64,000 bases of DNA from RGIG4608 sp045651165. GTDB lineage: Bacteria; Bacillota; Clostridia; Oscillospirales; CAG-272. Positions 15,480-24,530 of this stretch are shown piece by piece (positions within the stretch are counted from its first letter, which is position 1; each line of letters begins with the position of its first letter). Both the position numbers and the translations under genes were made by a program. The notes below the pieces were generated by a model. The model saw only the letters and a list, made by a program, of their open reading frames with translations, was not told where the DNA came from and did no database searches. The stretch is taken from NCBI GenBank assembly GCA_045651165.1, contig JAZRRX010000013.1:73547-137546 (forward strand), written 5' to 3'.

Positions 15480-17399
15480 TTATGGGTTGTAGTCCCAAAC
15501 TACAGGAACTGTATTGTCAAGATAATCAACGCAATTCCAAAATTTATTCCATGTATCTGGTTTTTCATCCGCTTCACAATATATGGTTGCATTATTACAG
15601 AAAAAGAACGAATGCCAACCAATATTCTTTACAGATTTGAAAATAACTATTTTTTCTATTGAAGATGCATCCCAAAATGCCTCGTCTTGGATACCAATAA
15701 CTGAATCTGATATTACCACACTTGTTATGCTATTATTATTGCCTCTATAAAAAGCACATTTAAAAATCTCATATTGTCTATCATTCTCGTATTTAGGCAA
15801 TACAAGTTCAGTTTCATCGCCAATATATCTTATCAAATACACCTTTGAACCATCATCATAAAAAATATAATCATTTACATTAACCAAGTATGATTGTGAT
15901 TCATCACTACAAATGTGTTCAATATATGAAGGAATATTTACTCCAACTTCAAGTATAATTGACGATTTGTTACAAAGTTCAACAAGAGATGTACAATTAA
16001 CAAACGCACTATTAACAATAGATGTGACGGTAGAAGGAATAGTAACAAACACAAGGGATCTACATTCCCAAAATGCCGCATGACCAATTTCTAAAAGTCC
16101 CTCGGGCATTTGCACATTTACAAGATATTTTGAACCGTAAAATGCATACTGATCTATTTTAGTAACATGTTGTGGTATTTCAAAGGTATCAGATTTTTTT
16201 CCAATCGCGTATTGAATAAGTACTGTACCATCTTTACTATACAAATTACCATCTATTGAAGAATATCTATCGCCATCCATATCCGTCGTAATATTAACAA
16301 GTGAATCGCAATACTCAAACAATCTATCAACATTTTCAAGACTCTGCGGTATATATATACTCTCAAGTTCTAAACAATGTATAAATGCGGAATCCTCTAT
16401 GGTTTCTAATCCTTCATTCAAATATATATTCTTCAATGAAGAGCAATAATAAAATGCAGTATTGCCAATTTTTCTCAGAGATGCGGGAAAATTGATGGCT
16501 TCGAGGGCATAGCAGAGCTTGAATGCCCTTTCGCCAATTTCAGTCAAATCCTCTGAAAGTGTAACATCTTTTAATGCTGAGCATTTATGAAATGCGTATT
16601 CTCCAATTATATTAACCGAATTGGGAATATTTATATCAATTAATGAAATACATTCTTCAAAAGTTTTCTCATCTATAGAAGTTATGGCATTCGATAAATT
16701 AATATTGATTAACGCAATACATTGGGAAAACGCTCCCTCTTCGATAGAAGTTACACTGTTGGGTATATCAATTTGAGTTAATGATATACACCCCGCAAAT
16801 GCATAAGCACCAATTTCTGTTACTCCATTAGAAATATTTACTTCAGCAAGAGATTCACAATATCCAAACGCACCTGTCTCAATTCTATTTAAAGAAGCAG
16901 GTATATCAATACTTTTAAGTTTTGGACAATTATTAAAAGCATTCATACCTATGCTAGTCAATGTACTAGGCAAAGTAACTGTTTCAAGTGCATTGCAACC
17001 TAAAAATGCCATCATTTCAATGGTTTTTATTCCTTCAGAAACAACCACTGTTTTCACAGTATCCGTATAGTGATAATCATGAATACCAACATTTCTCGGC
17101 ATAAACGAACCTGCCGCTATCGTAGTAATAGGCAATCCATTATGCTCCGCAGGAATTACAATCTCGGAGTCCGTACAGTCCCCTCTACCAACGATACTAT
17201 ACTCTGTTCCGGTTTCATTAAGCTTAAGTTCAAGTCCGTTTTCAGTAAAATTGTCTTTTCCAATAGGTTTATTTAATGGAGTTGTTGATGTAATGCTAGT
17301 TTGTATTGGATTGATCACTCCAACAATATAGCAAAACGCTAAGCATAGTATAAAAATTAAAATACACATCATCAAAAACAAAATTTTAATTTTTTTCAT
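15480..17399 (-). CDS. BspA-like leucine-rich-repeat surface protein
   Basis: This 639-residue protein has an N-terminal hydrophobic signal or anchor (about residues 4-28), then a Thr/Pro linker and about 20 treponema/BspA-type LRRs of roughly 23 residues with the pattern I-x2-x-A-F-x2-C-x2-L-x2-I-x-L/I-P. An island without repeats (about 400-470 and 520-560) carries YSIDGNLYSKDGTVLI, a common BspA insertion. No sortase motif is seen at the C-terminus. Family members bind host or microbial surface components; the ligand here is unknown. GGGAGGGATG lies before ATG 17399. A larger paralogue lies at 53.9-57.8 kb. Confidence 0.85.
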   Translation of the reverse strand: MKKIKILFLMMCILIFILCLAFCYIVGVINPIQTSITSTTPLNKPIGKDNFTENGLELKLNETGTEYSIVGRGDCTDSEIVIPAEHNGLPITTIAAGSFMPRNVGIHDYHYTDTVKTVVVSEGIKTIEMMAFLGCNALETVTLPSTLTSIGMNAFNNCPKLKSIDIPASLNRIETGAFGYCESLAEVNISNGVTEIGAYAFAGCISLTQIDIPNSVTSIEEGAFSQCIALININLSNAITSIDEKTFEECISLIDINIPNSVNIIGEYAFHKCSALKDVTLSEDLTEIGERAFKLCYALEAINFPASLRKIGNTAFYYCSSLKNIYLNEGLETIEDSAFIHCLELESIYIPQSLENVDRLFEYCDSLVNITTDMDGDRYSSIDGNLYSKDGTVLIQYAIGKKSDTFEIPQHVTKIDQYAFYGSKYLVNVQMPEGLLEIGHAAFWECRSLVFVTIPSTVTSIVNSAFVNCTSLVELCNKSSIILEVGVNIPSYIEHICSDESQSYLVNVNDYIFYDDGSKVYLIRYIGDETELVLPKYENDRQYEIFKCAFYRGNNNSITSVVISDSVIGIQDEAFWDASSIEKIVIFKSVKNIGWHSFFFCNNATIYCEADEKPDTWNKFWNCVDYLDNTVPVVWDYNP

Positions 17400-17436
17400 A
17401 ACATCCCTCCCTATATTTTAGATTATTTGCTATTCA

Positions 17437-18375
17437 TTACGTCTTCTCCTTCGTCCAACCTTCACCGTGATTTTCATAGGCACGGCTGATAGTAAGAAAT
17501 GCGCCGGGATCGGCATGATTAATTATATTAATAAGGTCAGAATACTCGCGCATACTGAACGAAACTATAAGCATCTTTTTGGACTCTTTGGAATATGCAC
17601 CAACGACATCAACTATGGTTGCCGTTCTATCAAGCTGCTTGATAATTCCTTTTGAAATAATCTCATATTCATCAGATACAATTTGTGCAATATATGCTCC
17701 ATCATTTCCAAGGAACACCTTATCAATCATCATAGCACAAATAAATGCAGAAACTATACCAAGCAACGAAAGTACCATATCATCAATAACGAAAATACCA
17801 AAAATTACTATGATAGCATCTATGGCAAAAATAATATGGGAACTTTTGATTCTTTTAAACATCTTTCCAAGCAATAGCGCCAAAACGTCAACACCACCTG
17901 TTGAACCACCACCCTTGAAAGCAATCGCACATCCAACACCCACACATGCACCACCAAGCGTTGCCGCCAAAAGCACAGAGATATCATGATAGGGAGAATT
18001 TTGAATAATAAAATATCCGTGCAACACATTCAATTCGGGATCAACAAGATATGAACACCAAACGTACATTATTGGATAAAAAATAGTGGAAATCAAGGTC
18101 TTTGCGGCAAAGTTCTTTCCCAAGAATATCCATCCGAGAGCAAACAATCCCCATGTCAGCAAGGTAATATAAAAATCCTCACCAAACGATATTGCAAACA
18201 CTTCCTCAAAAAAAACATCCAAAACAATGGCTATACCCGATACGCCACCTGTAACAAGCTCATAGGGTACAAGAAACACAGCAGTACCAAAAGCAAGTAT
18301 GCCCGTCCCAACAATAACAAATAAGAAGTGTTTTATATACATCCATATATCAATTTTGGTTAATTTGATACCCAT
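17437..18375 (-). CDS. YitT family membrane protein
   Basis: This 312-residue protein has an N-terminal DUF161 region with about five or six helices (opening FLFVIVGTGILAFGTAVFLVP, then GGVSGIAIVLD) and a C-terminal cytoplasmic DUF2179 domain (about residues 225-305, with YSKESKKMLIVSFSMREY and DPGAFLTISRAYENHGEGW). Some relatives are linked to amino-acid or stress phenotypes, but the transport function is unproven. GGAGGATG precedes ATG 18375. It lies upstream of the LRR gene on the same strand. Confidence 0.9.
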   Translation of the reverse strand: MGIKLTKIDIWMYIKHFLFVIVGTGILAFGTAVFLVPYELVTGGVSGIAIVLDVFFEEVFAISFGEDFYITLLTWGLFALGWIFLGKNFAAKTLISTIFYPIMYVWCSYLVDPELNVLHGYFIIQNSPYHDISVLLAATLGGACVGVGCAIAFKGGGSTGGVDVLALLLGKMFKRIKSSHIIFAIDAIIVIFGIFVIDDMVLSLLGIVSAFICAMMIDKVFLGNDGAYIAQIVSDEYEIISKGIIKQLDRTATIVDVVGAYSKESKKMLIVSFSMREYSDLINIINHADPGAFLTISRAYENHGEGWTKEKT

Positions 18376-18607
18376 AACATCCTCCTTTCAAAAAGGAAAT
18401 AACATTTATATCATTAATATTATACACCAATTAATCAACTTTTTCAACAATCATTTATCTTTTTTATTATTTTATATAAAAAATATGTTATTTATATTAG
18501 CTATACATAAAAGTGATTGATTATTTGTGCATTGTGCTCAAATTTGGAGCTTTTTAACATTCTTATTAAAGCAAAACAACAAAATTGAGAAATTTTTGTC
18601 AAAGGTC
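18376..18607. other. AT-rich intergenic stretch without a visible gene
   Basis: This stretch between the divergent yitT-like and gap genes is very AT-rich. I see no ORF of interest and no structured RNA, only the promoter region of the yitT-like gene; the gap promoter follows. Confidence 0.6.
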
Positions 18608-18636
18608 TTGTATATTTTGCTAAAATGCGATAAAAT
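18608..18636 (+). promoter_or_regulatory. gap promoter
   Basis: TTGTAT (18608-18613) and TAAAAT (18631-18636) have a 17-bp spacer. The transcript would carry a 5' hairpin GGGAACTT-AAC-AAGTTCC at about 18647-18664, a possible mRNA stabiliser. Confidence 0.7.
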
Positions 18637-18707
18637 AGATGTGTATGGGAACTTAACAAGTTCCAAACCATTATTAAAAAATAATTTATTTTATGGAGGA
18701 CATTAAA

Positions 18708-19733
18708 ATGTCAGTAAAAGTTGCTATTAACGGATTCGGACGTATCGGTCGTCTTGCATTCCGTCAGATGTTCGGCGCTGAAGGTTACGAAATCGTAGCT
18801 ATTAACGACCTTACAAGCCCCAAAATGCTCGCTCACCTTCTCAAGTATGACACAGCTCAGGGTAACTACCTTGCACTTGGTCACACAGTTGAGTCCGATG
18901 ACGAAGCAGGCACAATCACAGTTGACGGTAAAACACTTAAGATCTATGCTGAAAAGAACGCAGCTGACTGCCCTTGGGGTGAGCTCGGTGTTGACGTAGT
19001 TCTTGAATGCACAGGTTTCTACTGCTCAAAGGAAAAATCTCAGGCACACATCGATGCAGGTGCTAAGAAGGTTGTTATCTCTGCTCCCGCAGGTAACGAT
19101 CTTAAGACAATCGTATTTGGTACAAACAACGAAACACTTACTTCTGATGACACAATCATCTCTGCTGCTTCTTGTACAACAAACTGCTTGGCTCCTATGG
19201 CTAAGGCTCTTAATGATTATGCTCCCATCCAGAGCGGTATCATGACAACAGTTCACGCATACACTGGTGACCAGATGATTCTTGACGGTCCTCACAGAAA
19301 GGGTGACCTTCGCCGTGCTCGAGCTGGCGCACAGAACATCGTTCCCAACTCTACAGGTGCTGCTAAGGCTATCGGCCTTGTAATTCCTGAGCTCAACGGT
19401 AAGCTCATCGGTTCTGCACAGAGAGTTCCCACATGCACAGGTTCTACAACAATCCTTGTTGCAGTTGTTAAGGGTCAGAACATCACAAAGGACGGCATCA
19501 ACGCTGCTATGAAGGCTGCTTCTAACGAATCCTTCGGTTACAACACAGACGAAATCGTTTCTTCCGACGTTATCGGTATGAGATACGGTTCTCTCTTCGA
19601 TGCAACACAGACAATGGTTGCTAAGATTGATGACGACACATATCAGGTACAGGTTGTTTCTTGGTACGACAATGAAAACAGCTACACAAGCCAGATGGTT
19701 CGTACAATCAAGTACTTTGCTGAACTTGCTTAA
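18708..19733 (+). CDS. gap: glyceraldehyde-3-phosphate dehydrogenase, type I
   Basis: This 341-residue NAD-dependent glycolytic enzyme converts glyceraldehyde-3-phosphate to 1,3-bisphosphoglycerate. The N-terminal Rossmann motif INGFGRIGRLAFRQM, the catalytic SAASCTTNCLAP (Cys at about 157) and the C-terminal WYDNENSYTSQM are all present. ATG 18708 has TGGAGGAC 8 bases upstream; ATG 18693 contains that site. Codon use is extremely biased (CTT, ACA, GGT), marking high expression. It is a single gene with its own terminator. Confidence 0.98.
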   Translation: MSVKVAINGFGRIGRLAFRQMFGAEGYEIVAINDLTSPKMLAHLLKYDTAQGNYLALGHTVESDDEAGTITVDGKTLKIYAEKNAADCPWGELGVDVVLECTGFYCSKEKSQAHIDAGAKKVVISAPAGNDLKTIVFGTNNETLTSDDTIISAASCTTNCLAPMAKALNDYAPIQSGIMTTVHAYTGDQMILDGPHRKGDLRRARAGAQNIVPNSTGAAKAIGLVIPELNGKLIGSAQRVPTCTGSTTILVAVVKGQNITKDGINAAMKAASNESFGYNTDEIVSSDVIGMRYGSLFDATQTMVAKIDDDTYQVQVVSWYDNENSYTSQMVRTIKYFAELA

Positions 19734-19744
19734 TTAAATTAAAA

Positions 19745-19779
19745 ATAAAAGCCATTGGAAAATTCCAATGGCTTTTTTA
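19745..19779. terminator. bidirectional terminator after gap
   Basis: AAAAGCCATTGGAA (19747-19760) pairs with TTCCAATGGCTTTT (19763-19776), followed by T. It serves gap and the converging minus-strand operon. Confidence 0.92.
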
Positions 19780-20319
19780 TTATCTTAAAAACTTATAAAT
19801 CTTTATTCTATCCCTAATTATCGCGAAATACAAGCTAATTAGCTTCGTGAGTGCTACATCGTACATAATAAAGGCAAGAATCCCCAGAATATATGTACCG
19901 ACAAGCAACCAACCACCCTCAAATTCATCGGGGGTGAACAAACTAATCAACCAAAACATCGCAACAAGTGCCACATTACCCGTAATGAGCTTTATAGTCC
20001 AGCGCAAAATTGCCGAATTAAATCGTTCAACGTGCGATTTGATGATGGGATAAAATCCCATAAAGCAAGTATAGAATATTGCGGGCGTTTTTTGGGGCAA
20101 AAGCAAAAGTGAAAGAATTGAAGTTGCCAAATACGCAAACCAGGCATATTTATATCCCATTTCAATAACTATTACTACCACCAAAAGTGAAACTATTGCG
20201 CTCATAGTAAGGTCAAGCACCTCAATCGCACATCCAAGATATAGAATAATCACAGAGAGCGCAACAAGTACGCCAGAGATGACTATTCTTTTATCAAAAC
20301 TTTGTCTTCTTTTGGCCAT
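19780..20319 (-). CDS. conserved membrane protein in the J-domain operon
   Basis: I cannot assign this 179-residue protein to a named family. It opens with a basic segment (MAKRRQSFDKR) and has about five membrane helices, including VLVALSVIILYLGCAIEV and YLATSILSLLLLP, and it ends in a basic tail (RDRIKIYKFLR). Its look is close to small ECF S-component or DUF-type membrane proteins. ATG 20319 starts 5 bases after the stop of the J-domain gene, so coupling is likely; an upstream in-frame start at 20364 would overlap that gene. It is the last gene of a three-gene operon. Confidence 0.6.
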   Translation of the reverse strand: MAKRRQSFDKRIVISGVLVALSVIILYLGCAIEVLDLTMSAIVSLLVVVIVIEMGYKYAWFAYLATSILSLLLLPQKTPAIFYTCFMGFYPIIKSHVERFNSAILRWTIKLITGNVALVAMFWLISLFTPDEFEGGWLLVGTYILGILAFIMYDVALTKLISLYFAIIRDRIKIYKFLR

Positions 20320-20324
20320 ATTGC

Positions 20325-20939
20325 TTAACAACACGCGATAAGGTCGCCACCCATACATTCGCAACAGCAGTCAGCACAAATAAGAGATGTGCAACAGTCA
20401 AGGTCGCAACAACCATTTGACTGATATGTTCTATAAGAGCCGTGTTGCTGACTTCTTGAACGGAACATATTTCTTGCATTCTGATATTCAAAATTATTAG
20501 GGTCAATATTGCAAGCCATATCAAAATATCTCTGCGCATCTGCATAATATCCCTTTTTCACCATTACACAAGCATAGAGATAATGCCATTCAGCATTTCT
20601 TGTGCTTTGTGGTGTTGATATGAGCATCTGCTCTGCTTCAAAAATATTGCCTGAATTGATAAGCTGACGAACCTTTGTATAGAATTCACCGTTGCTTGAT
20701 GTGTTATTAGGGTTAAATCCACCACTATACTGATTGTTCTTCTGCGCACCATTTCTCATCTTTTGAATTTCATCATAAGCAGAGTTAACCTCTTTCATCT
20801 TCTCGTTAGCGAGTTCTGCAAGGTCGCTATCTGCAAACTTATCGGGATGATACTTTTTAACAAGCGCGCGATATGCGTCTTTTATTTCTTCATCTGTAGC
20901 ATTGGGTGATACTCCGAGTATCTGATATGGATCTTTCAT
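20325..20939 (-). CDS. J-domain protein with Cys-rich C-terminus
   Basis: The protein has 204 residues. An N-terminal J domain (about 1-65) with the HPD tripeptide at 31-33 should stimulate an Hsp70 ATPase. A linker rich in N, G and S (about 65-90) leads to a helical TPR-like region (about 95-155: AEQMLISTPQSTRNAEWHYL, YFDMACNIDPNNFEYQNA). The last 30 residues are packed with cysteines, including CCDLDCC, CADCCCEC and a final CC. It lacks the DnaJ zinc-finger repeats, so it is not DnaJ itself. Its ATG overlaps the DUF5685 stop by 4 bases. Confidence 0.82.
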   Translation of the reverse strand: MKDPYQILGVSPNATDEEIKDAYRALVKKYHPDKFADSDLAELANEKMKEVNSAYDEIQKMRNGAQKNNQYSGGFNPNNTSSNGEFYTKVRQLINSGNIFEAEQMLISTPQSTRNAEWHYLYACVMVKKGYYADAQRYFDMACNIDPNNFEYQNARNMFRSRSQQHGSYRTYQSNGCCDLDCCTSLICADCCCECMGGDLIACC

Positions 20940-21859
20940 TGTATTTCTCCTATATATGAATTAGTTTTTTTCTTCTTTTTATTTTCTTGTTTTTGTTCTT
21001 TTTTGTCCTTCTTTTTGCAAATTCTCTCAACACTCGCAGGCATTCCAAAGCACAAAATATTTTTAACTATTTCAGAGCGATTTTTGTCACCATCGTCGTC
21101 AAGTAATTCAAGCGCTGAAAATGCCAAAGCCAATTCCGCTTCAAGCATTTTAGAAATGGATAGAAAATCATCATTGGTAAAATCCTTGCCCGAGTAAAGT
21201 TCAACAAATGGATTATAGCTTCCGCTTTTTCTATCGCTATCATAATCATCAAATGCGTCAACTATGTATATCCAACGACCTATTCTCTTGCCGATATTTA
21301 ATGCTATCAATTTTTTGTCGCCCTCAAGTTCATATGCCAAAAGTTCTGCCATCATATCACCAAACACCTCTGCAGGTGCATCTATTGATGGCACCCTATC
21401 TTGCTCAATTTGAGAAATAAGCTCAAGTTTATTTGAGATTAATCCTGCGACTGACGGAATTTGGTCAAATGATTTCATATCCATTTTAGAAAATAACGCT
21501 TGGCATATCTTGGCAACAAATTGCTTTGTTCCCTTTTCATCATTGACATTATCGGCAATCTTCTGAAAGGCAAGTTGCGCACCAACGCAAGCAGAATACT
21601 CCATCTGTGGATTCATTTTTACTGTTTCTATTTTCTTTATGGGATGTCTTACACATCTCTTTTTGACGAATTCAACCTTTGTTTCCGTAAGAATCTCTCT
21701 CAAGAGAACAAAAAATGTTACATCATAACTAAGAGTTACTCTTGACAAGCAACCCGTACATTTACCCATTGTGTGACAAAGTCCACAATACGTTGCCCTA
21801 TAATAATCATATTCGCGAATGCGCAAAGAGGGCTTATCAACTATTACATAACCGAACAT
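20936..21859 (-). CDS. DUF5685 family protein
   Basis: The protein has 307 residues and no signal sequence. It opens with MFGYVIVDKPSLRIREYDYYRATYCGLC in overlapping conserved blocks (about residues 1-28), then CTGCLSR, a CVRHPIKK segment and YSACVGAQLA, giving several conserved cysteines that suggest metal or cofactor binding. A middle helical region contains GRWIYIVDAFDDYDSD, reminiscent of acidic helices in metal or prenyl enzymes, and the tail is lysine-rich. This family is typically linked to J-domain genes in Clostridia, as recalled rather than searched. Function is unknown. It is the first gene of the operon. Confidence 0.8.
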   Translation of the reverse strand: MFGYVIVDKPSLRIREYDYYRATYCGLCHTMGKCTGCLSRVTLSYDVTFFVLLREILTETKVEFVKKRCVRHPIKKIETVKMNPQMEYSACVGAQLAFQKIADNVNDEKGTKQFVAKICQALFSKMDMKSFDQIPSVAGLISNKLELISQIEQDRVPSIDAPAEVFGDMMAELLAYELEGDKKLIALNIGKRIGRWIYIVDAFDDYDSDRKSGSYNPFVELYSGKDFTNDDFLSISKMLEAELALAFSALELLDDDGDKNRSEIVKNILCFGMPASVERICKKKDKKEQKQENKKKKKTNSYIGEIQ

Positions 21860-21882
21860 ATAATTCCCTCCTTAAATAATTA

Positions 21883-21911
21883 TTGACAACTATCTGTCCG
21901 TGTGTTAAAAT
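21883..21911 (+). promoter_or_regulatory. promoter of the small gene at 21945
   Basis: TTGACA (21883-21888) and TAAAAT (21906-21911) have a 17-bp spacer. It is a strong consensus site in the divergent spacer with the DUF5685 gene. Confidence 0.82.
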
Positions 21912-21944
21912 ATCCATAGAAATTAATCAAATGAGGTAATTACT

Positions 21945-22193
21945 ATGGCAAAAATTCAAAAATGGTCTATAGAGCTTGCAGGCGAAATGCACTCGGTAGA
22001 ATACACTCCACGAAAACTCTTTTCAAAAGCAAAAATAAAGATAAACGACAAAACATACCCTATGCACTCCGCAAAACTTTGTGGAGCAAGTCAAGAGGTG
22101 TTTATGCTTGGTAGCGAAAGAGCGATAATTTCAATTGCAAAAAACAAAAAGGCAACTCTTTCGGTTGATAACGAATTAATTAAAGAAATTTAA
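21945..22193 (+). CDS. small hypothetical protein
   Basis: This 82-residue protein has no signal or membrane segment and no family I recognise. It has alternating polar and hydrophobic residues (HSVEYTPRKLFSKAKIKI, AIISIAKNKKATLSVDN), suggesting a small all-beta fold, and a basic character. A near-consensus promoter, a plausible ribosome-binding site (ATGAGGTAA) and a following terminator-like hairpin support a real gene. It is transcribed divergently from the DUF5685 operon. Confidence 0.65.
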   Translation: MAKIQKWSIELAGEMHSVEYTPRKLFSKAKIKINDKTYPMHSAKLCGASQEVFMLGSERAIISIAKNKKATLSVDNELIKEI

Positions 22194-22207
22194 TAATTGA
22201 ATATTCT

Positions 22208-22239
22208 TTGAAGCTCCCTTATCAAAGGGGGCTTTTATT
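22208..22239. terminator. terminator between the small gene and the beta-helix lipoprotein gene
   Basis: GAAGCTCCCTT and AAGGGGGCTTTT form a stem at 22210-22235 with ATC in the loop, followed by ATTTT. Confidence 0.75.
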
Positions 22240-23850
22240 TTATTGAAAAGTTATTGTGGTAACGATTTGTCCACCCGTTTGAGTGGTATTATAAGCAAAT
22301 CCGTTTTCGTCGAGCCCTGATACATTTGCATTTTTATAAATTGTAACTGAATTACCAGGCTGAAATTCTACAGCAGAAAGAAGCATGCCGTTAAAGGTTT
22401 TTTCAGAAGCAAATGCGAAAAGAACGTTACCATTTTTATCGCAAACACTTATCACGTCACCCGCAACATATTCGCCGTTATTCTGTATAAGACTAATGCC
22501 CTGTGAAGCTCTTTCAAAGGTTTCGGGGGTTTCACTAAATCCAAGAGCAACCACAATACCACCTGTAATCAAAGAATCGGAGCCAAAGTCAAGCGCACCA
22601 CTCTTTTCCTTGGAAGGTCCGTCAACAAAAAGCACACCGCCACTCATACTGAACGGTCCAACAACATCAATGCCGTCAGCCCCACTATGAATAACTATGT
22701 ATCCGTCAGTTATTTCAATACCGCCGTTACCTTCAACAAAGGAATCTCCACCTGCACTCTGGTCATTACCACCGGCAGAGTTCATGCCATCATCTGTTGC
22801 GTTTATTACGATATTACCACCACCGATTTTAATGCTTGTGGCTTCAATTCCCTCGTATGAATTCTTTATATTAATATTTCCACCTGTTATTGAAAGCTCG
22901 TTATTCGCGTGTATTCCGTCATCTCCACTTGAAATTGAGAAGTCACCGCCTGCGATTAATACGTTCATGTCGGAATGCACACTATCATCAATAGAATTGA
23001 TAGTGAAGCTACCTCCCAAAATTTCAATACCTTTAGTGCTTTTAATTCCCTTTGATGAGCCAAGAGGATCTGTAGATGTGGTTTTGATATTAAATGTACC
23101 ACCCTCAATAGTAACCTTCTTGTGCGCTTGAATAGCATCATTTCCAGATGTTATGTTAAGTGTTCCACTTTGAACAGTTATATATCCCTTTGTTACATCG
23201 GTTATATTGTCAGAGCGAAGTCCATCAGTACCAGCATTAATATTGATATTAGCATTTGCAATCTCAATGTAATCTTTGCCACATATAGCAGCTGATTTTG
23301 AGTTTACGTTTATTTTTCCACTTTCAATTTTAAGTCCGTCCTTACTGACAATACCGTGTGCATTGTTACCATTAACGGTGAGTGTTCCATCTCCGTTAAA
23401 CACAATATTGGATTTTGCAAATATAGCACCGTCAACTTTGGAAGTTATGTCAACAATCTCATAGAAATTTCCATCTGTTAATACGTTATTTGTACCGTCA
23501 GCAAGTGTAAATGTCACTTTTTTAGCGTTTTTGATATAAATCGCAGGACCTTCAGTATTTGTTAAATCAAGTTCTTTAAGAATAAGTGTTATCTCGGCTT
23601 TTGAAGCATCAATAATAATTGAACCATCGGATGTACTACCCGAAAGAACGTATGTACCCTGCGCAGTAATGCGAACATCAGCGCCCAAAACCGAAGCACC
23701 AAATCCTTTAGCACTTGCACTATTTTCAGAAAATGTTATTTGAGTAGCATTGTCGTAGTTTTCGTTAGCAACGGGCTTTTCACCGCAAGAACATAGCAAC
23801 AAGGATAAAATAAGGCAAACGGCAATAAATAATAAATTTCTAAATTTCAT
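22240..23850 (-). CDS. Cthe_2159-type carbohydrate-binding beta-helix lipoprotein
   Basis: This 536-residue protein has a signal ending in the lipobox LCSC (Cys 22). The rest is a parallel beta-helix of about 20-residue rungs with recurrent GG-x-F/I-x-I and DGI-x-A-N patterns (for example GDFSISSGDDGIHANNELSI and DDGMNSAGG). It matches the carbohydrate-binding domain proteins related to Clostridium thermocellum Cthe_2159, which bind polygalacturonic acid or cellulose and calcium. The gene ends an operon with DUF4956 and VTC-domain genes, and its start overlaps the DUF4956 stop by one base. Confidence 0.85.
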   Translation of the reverse strand: MKFRNLLFIAVCLILSLLLCSCGEKPVANENYDNATQITFSENSASAKGFGASVLGADVRITAQGTYVLSGSTSDGSIIIDASKAEITLILKELDLTNTEGPAIYIKNAKKVTFTLADGTNNVLTDGNFYEIVDITSKVDGAIFAKSNIVFNGDGTLTVNGNNAHGIVSKDGLKIESGKINVNSKSAAICGKDYIEIANANININAGTDGLRSDNITDVTKGYITVQSGTLNITSGNDAIQAHKKVTIEGGTFNIKTTSTDPLGSSKGIKSTKGIEILGGSFTINSIDDSVHSDMNVLIAGGDFSISSGDDGIHANNELSITGGNINIKNSYEGIEATSIKIGGGNIVINATDDGMNSAGGNDQSAGGDSFVEGNGGIEITDGYIVIHSGADGIDVVGPFSMSGGVLFVDGPSKEKSGALDFGSDSLITGGIVVALGFSETPETFERASQGISLIQNNGEYVAGDVISVCDKNGNVLFAFASEKTFNGMLLSAVEFQPGNSVTIYKNANVSGLDENGFAYNTTQTGGQIVTTITFQ

Positions 23851-24527
23851 TATAATTCCTCTGCATTTCCTTCAATCTTGAAAAGAGCTATTTCAAGATT
23901 ACCGTTGCGAACACGAAGCTCGTCTATAAAATCACGAATATCTCCATCGTTCTTCATTTCAATTCTATATGTAAGCTTGTAAAGGCTGCCCATATTTGCG
24001 CTCTTTACAGAAAGAAGCTCGTTTTTAGATGTATATTTTTCAAAAATATCATCAAAAACGCCAACAAAGTTAATATTTTCAGGAATTGTAACACGAAGCT
24101 CCTGCGCCTTATCACTTCTAATCTTGATGTTTGAAAGAAGCAAGAAAAATGCGCAAGAAACCAACGTAAATAGAACCGCAATTCCAATATATCCCGCAGC
24201 ACATGCAAGACCTGCAGTCATTGCAACGAATATTGAAATAATATCTCTTGCCTTTGCAGGAAGTGAACGGAATCTAACAAGCGAGAATGCGCCTGCAACC
24301 GCAACACCCATACCAACACTACCATTAACCATAAGCATAACTGTTTGTACCGCGAATGGCAAAAGCACCAAGGTTACACGAAAGCTCTTTGTAACGTGTG
24401 AACGGAATGAGCTAACAAGTGCAACTAATGCACCGCACAAGAGTGCAATTCCCGCGCTTATAAGATATGCTGAAACTTGAATATTAGCAGAAAATCCTTC
24501 AAGAAAAATATTATCAAAAATATTCAT
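23850..24527 (-). CDS. DUF4956 membrane protein
   Basis: The protein has 225 residues, with about four N-terminal membrane helices (about 18-150) and a C-terminal soluble domain. The conserved AGAFSLVRFRSLPAKARDI segment in the membrane part and the ferredoxin-like C-terminal stretch (LYKLTYRIEMKNDGDIRDFIDELR) are typical of DUF4956. Members cluster with VTC-domain polyphosphate polymerase-like genes, and some proposals link them to phosphate or polymer export, but the role is unproven. It lies between the VTC and beta-helix genes. Confidence 0.88.
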   Translation of the reverse strand: MNIFDNIFLEGFSANIQVSAYLISAGIALLCGALVALVSSFRSHVTKSFRVTLVLLPFAVQTVMLMVNGSVGMGVAVAGAFSLVRFRSLPAKARDIISIFVAMTAGLACAAGYIGIAVLFTLVSCAFFLLLSNIKIRSDKAQELRVTIPENINFVGVFDDIFEKYTSKNELLSVKSANMGSLYKLTYRIEMKNDGDIRDFIDELRVRNGNLEIALFKIEGNAEEL

Positions 24528-24530
24528 TGT

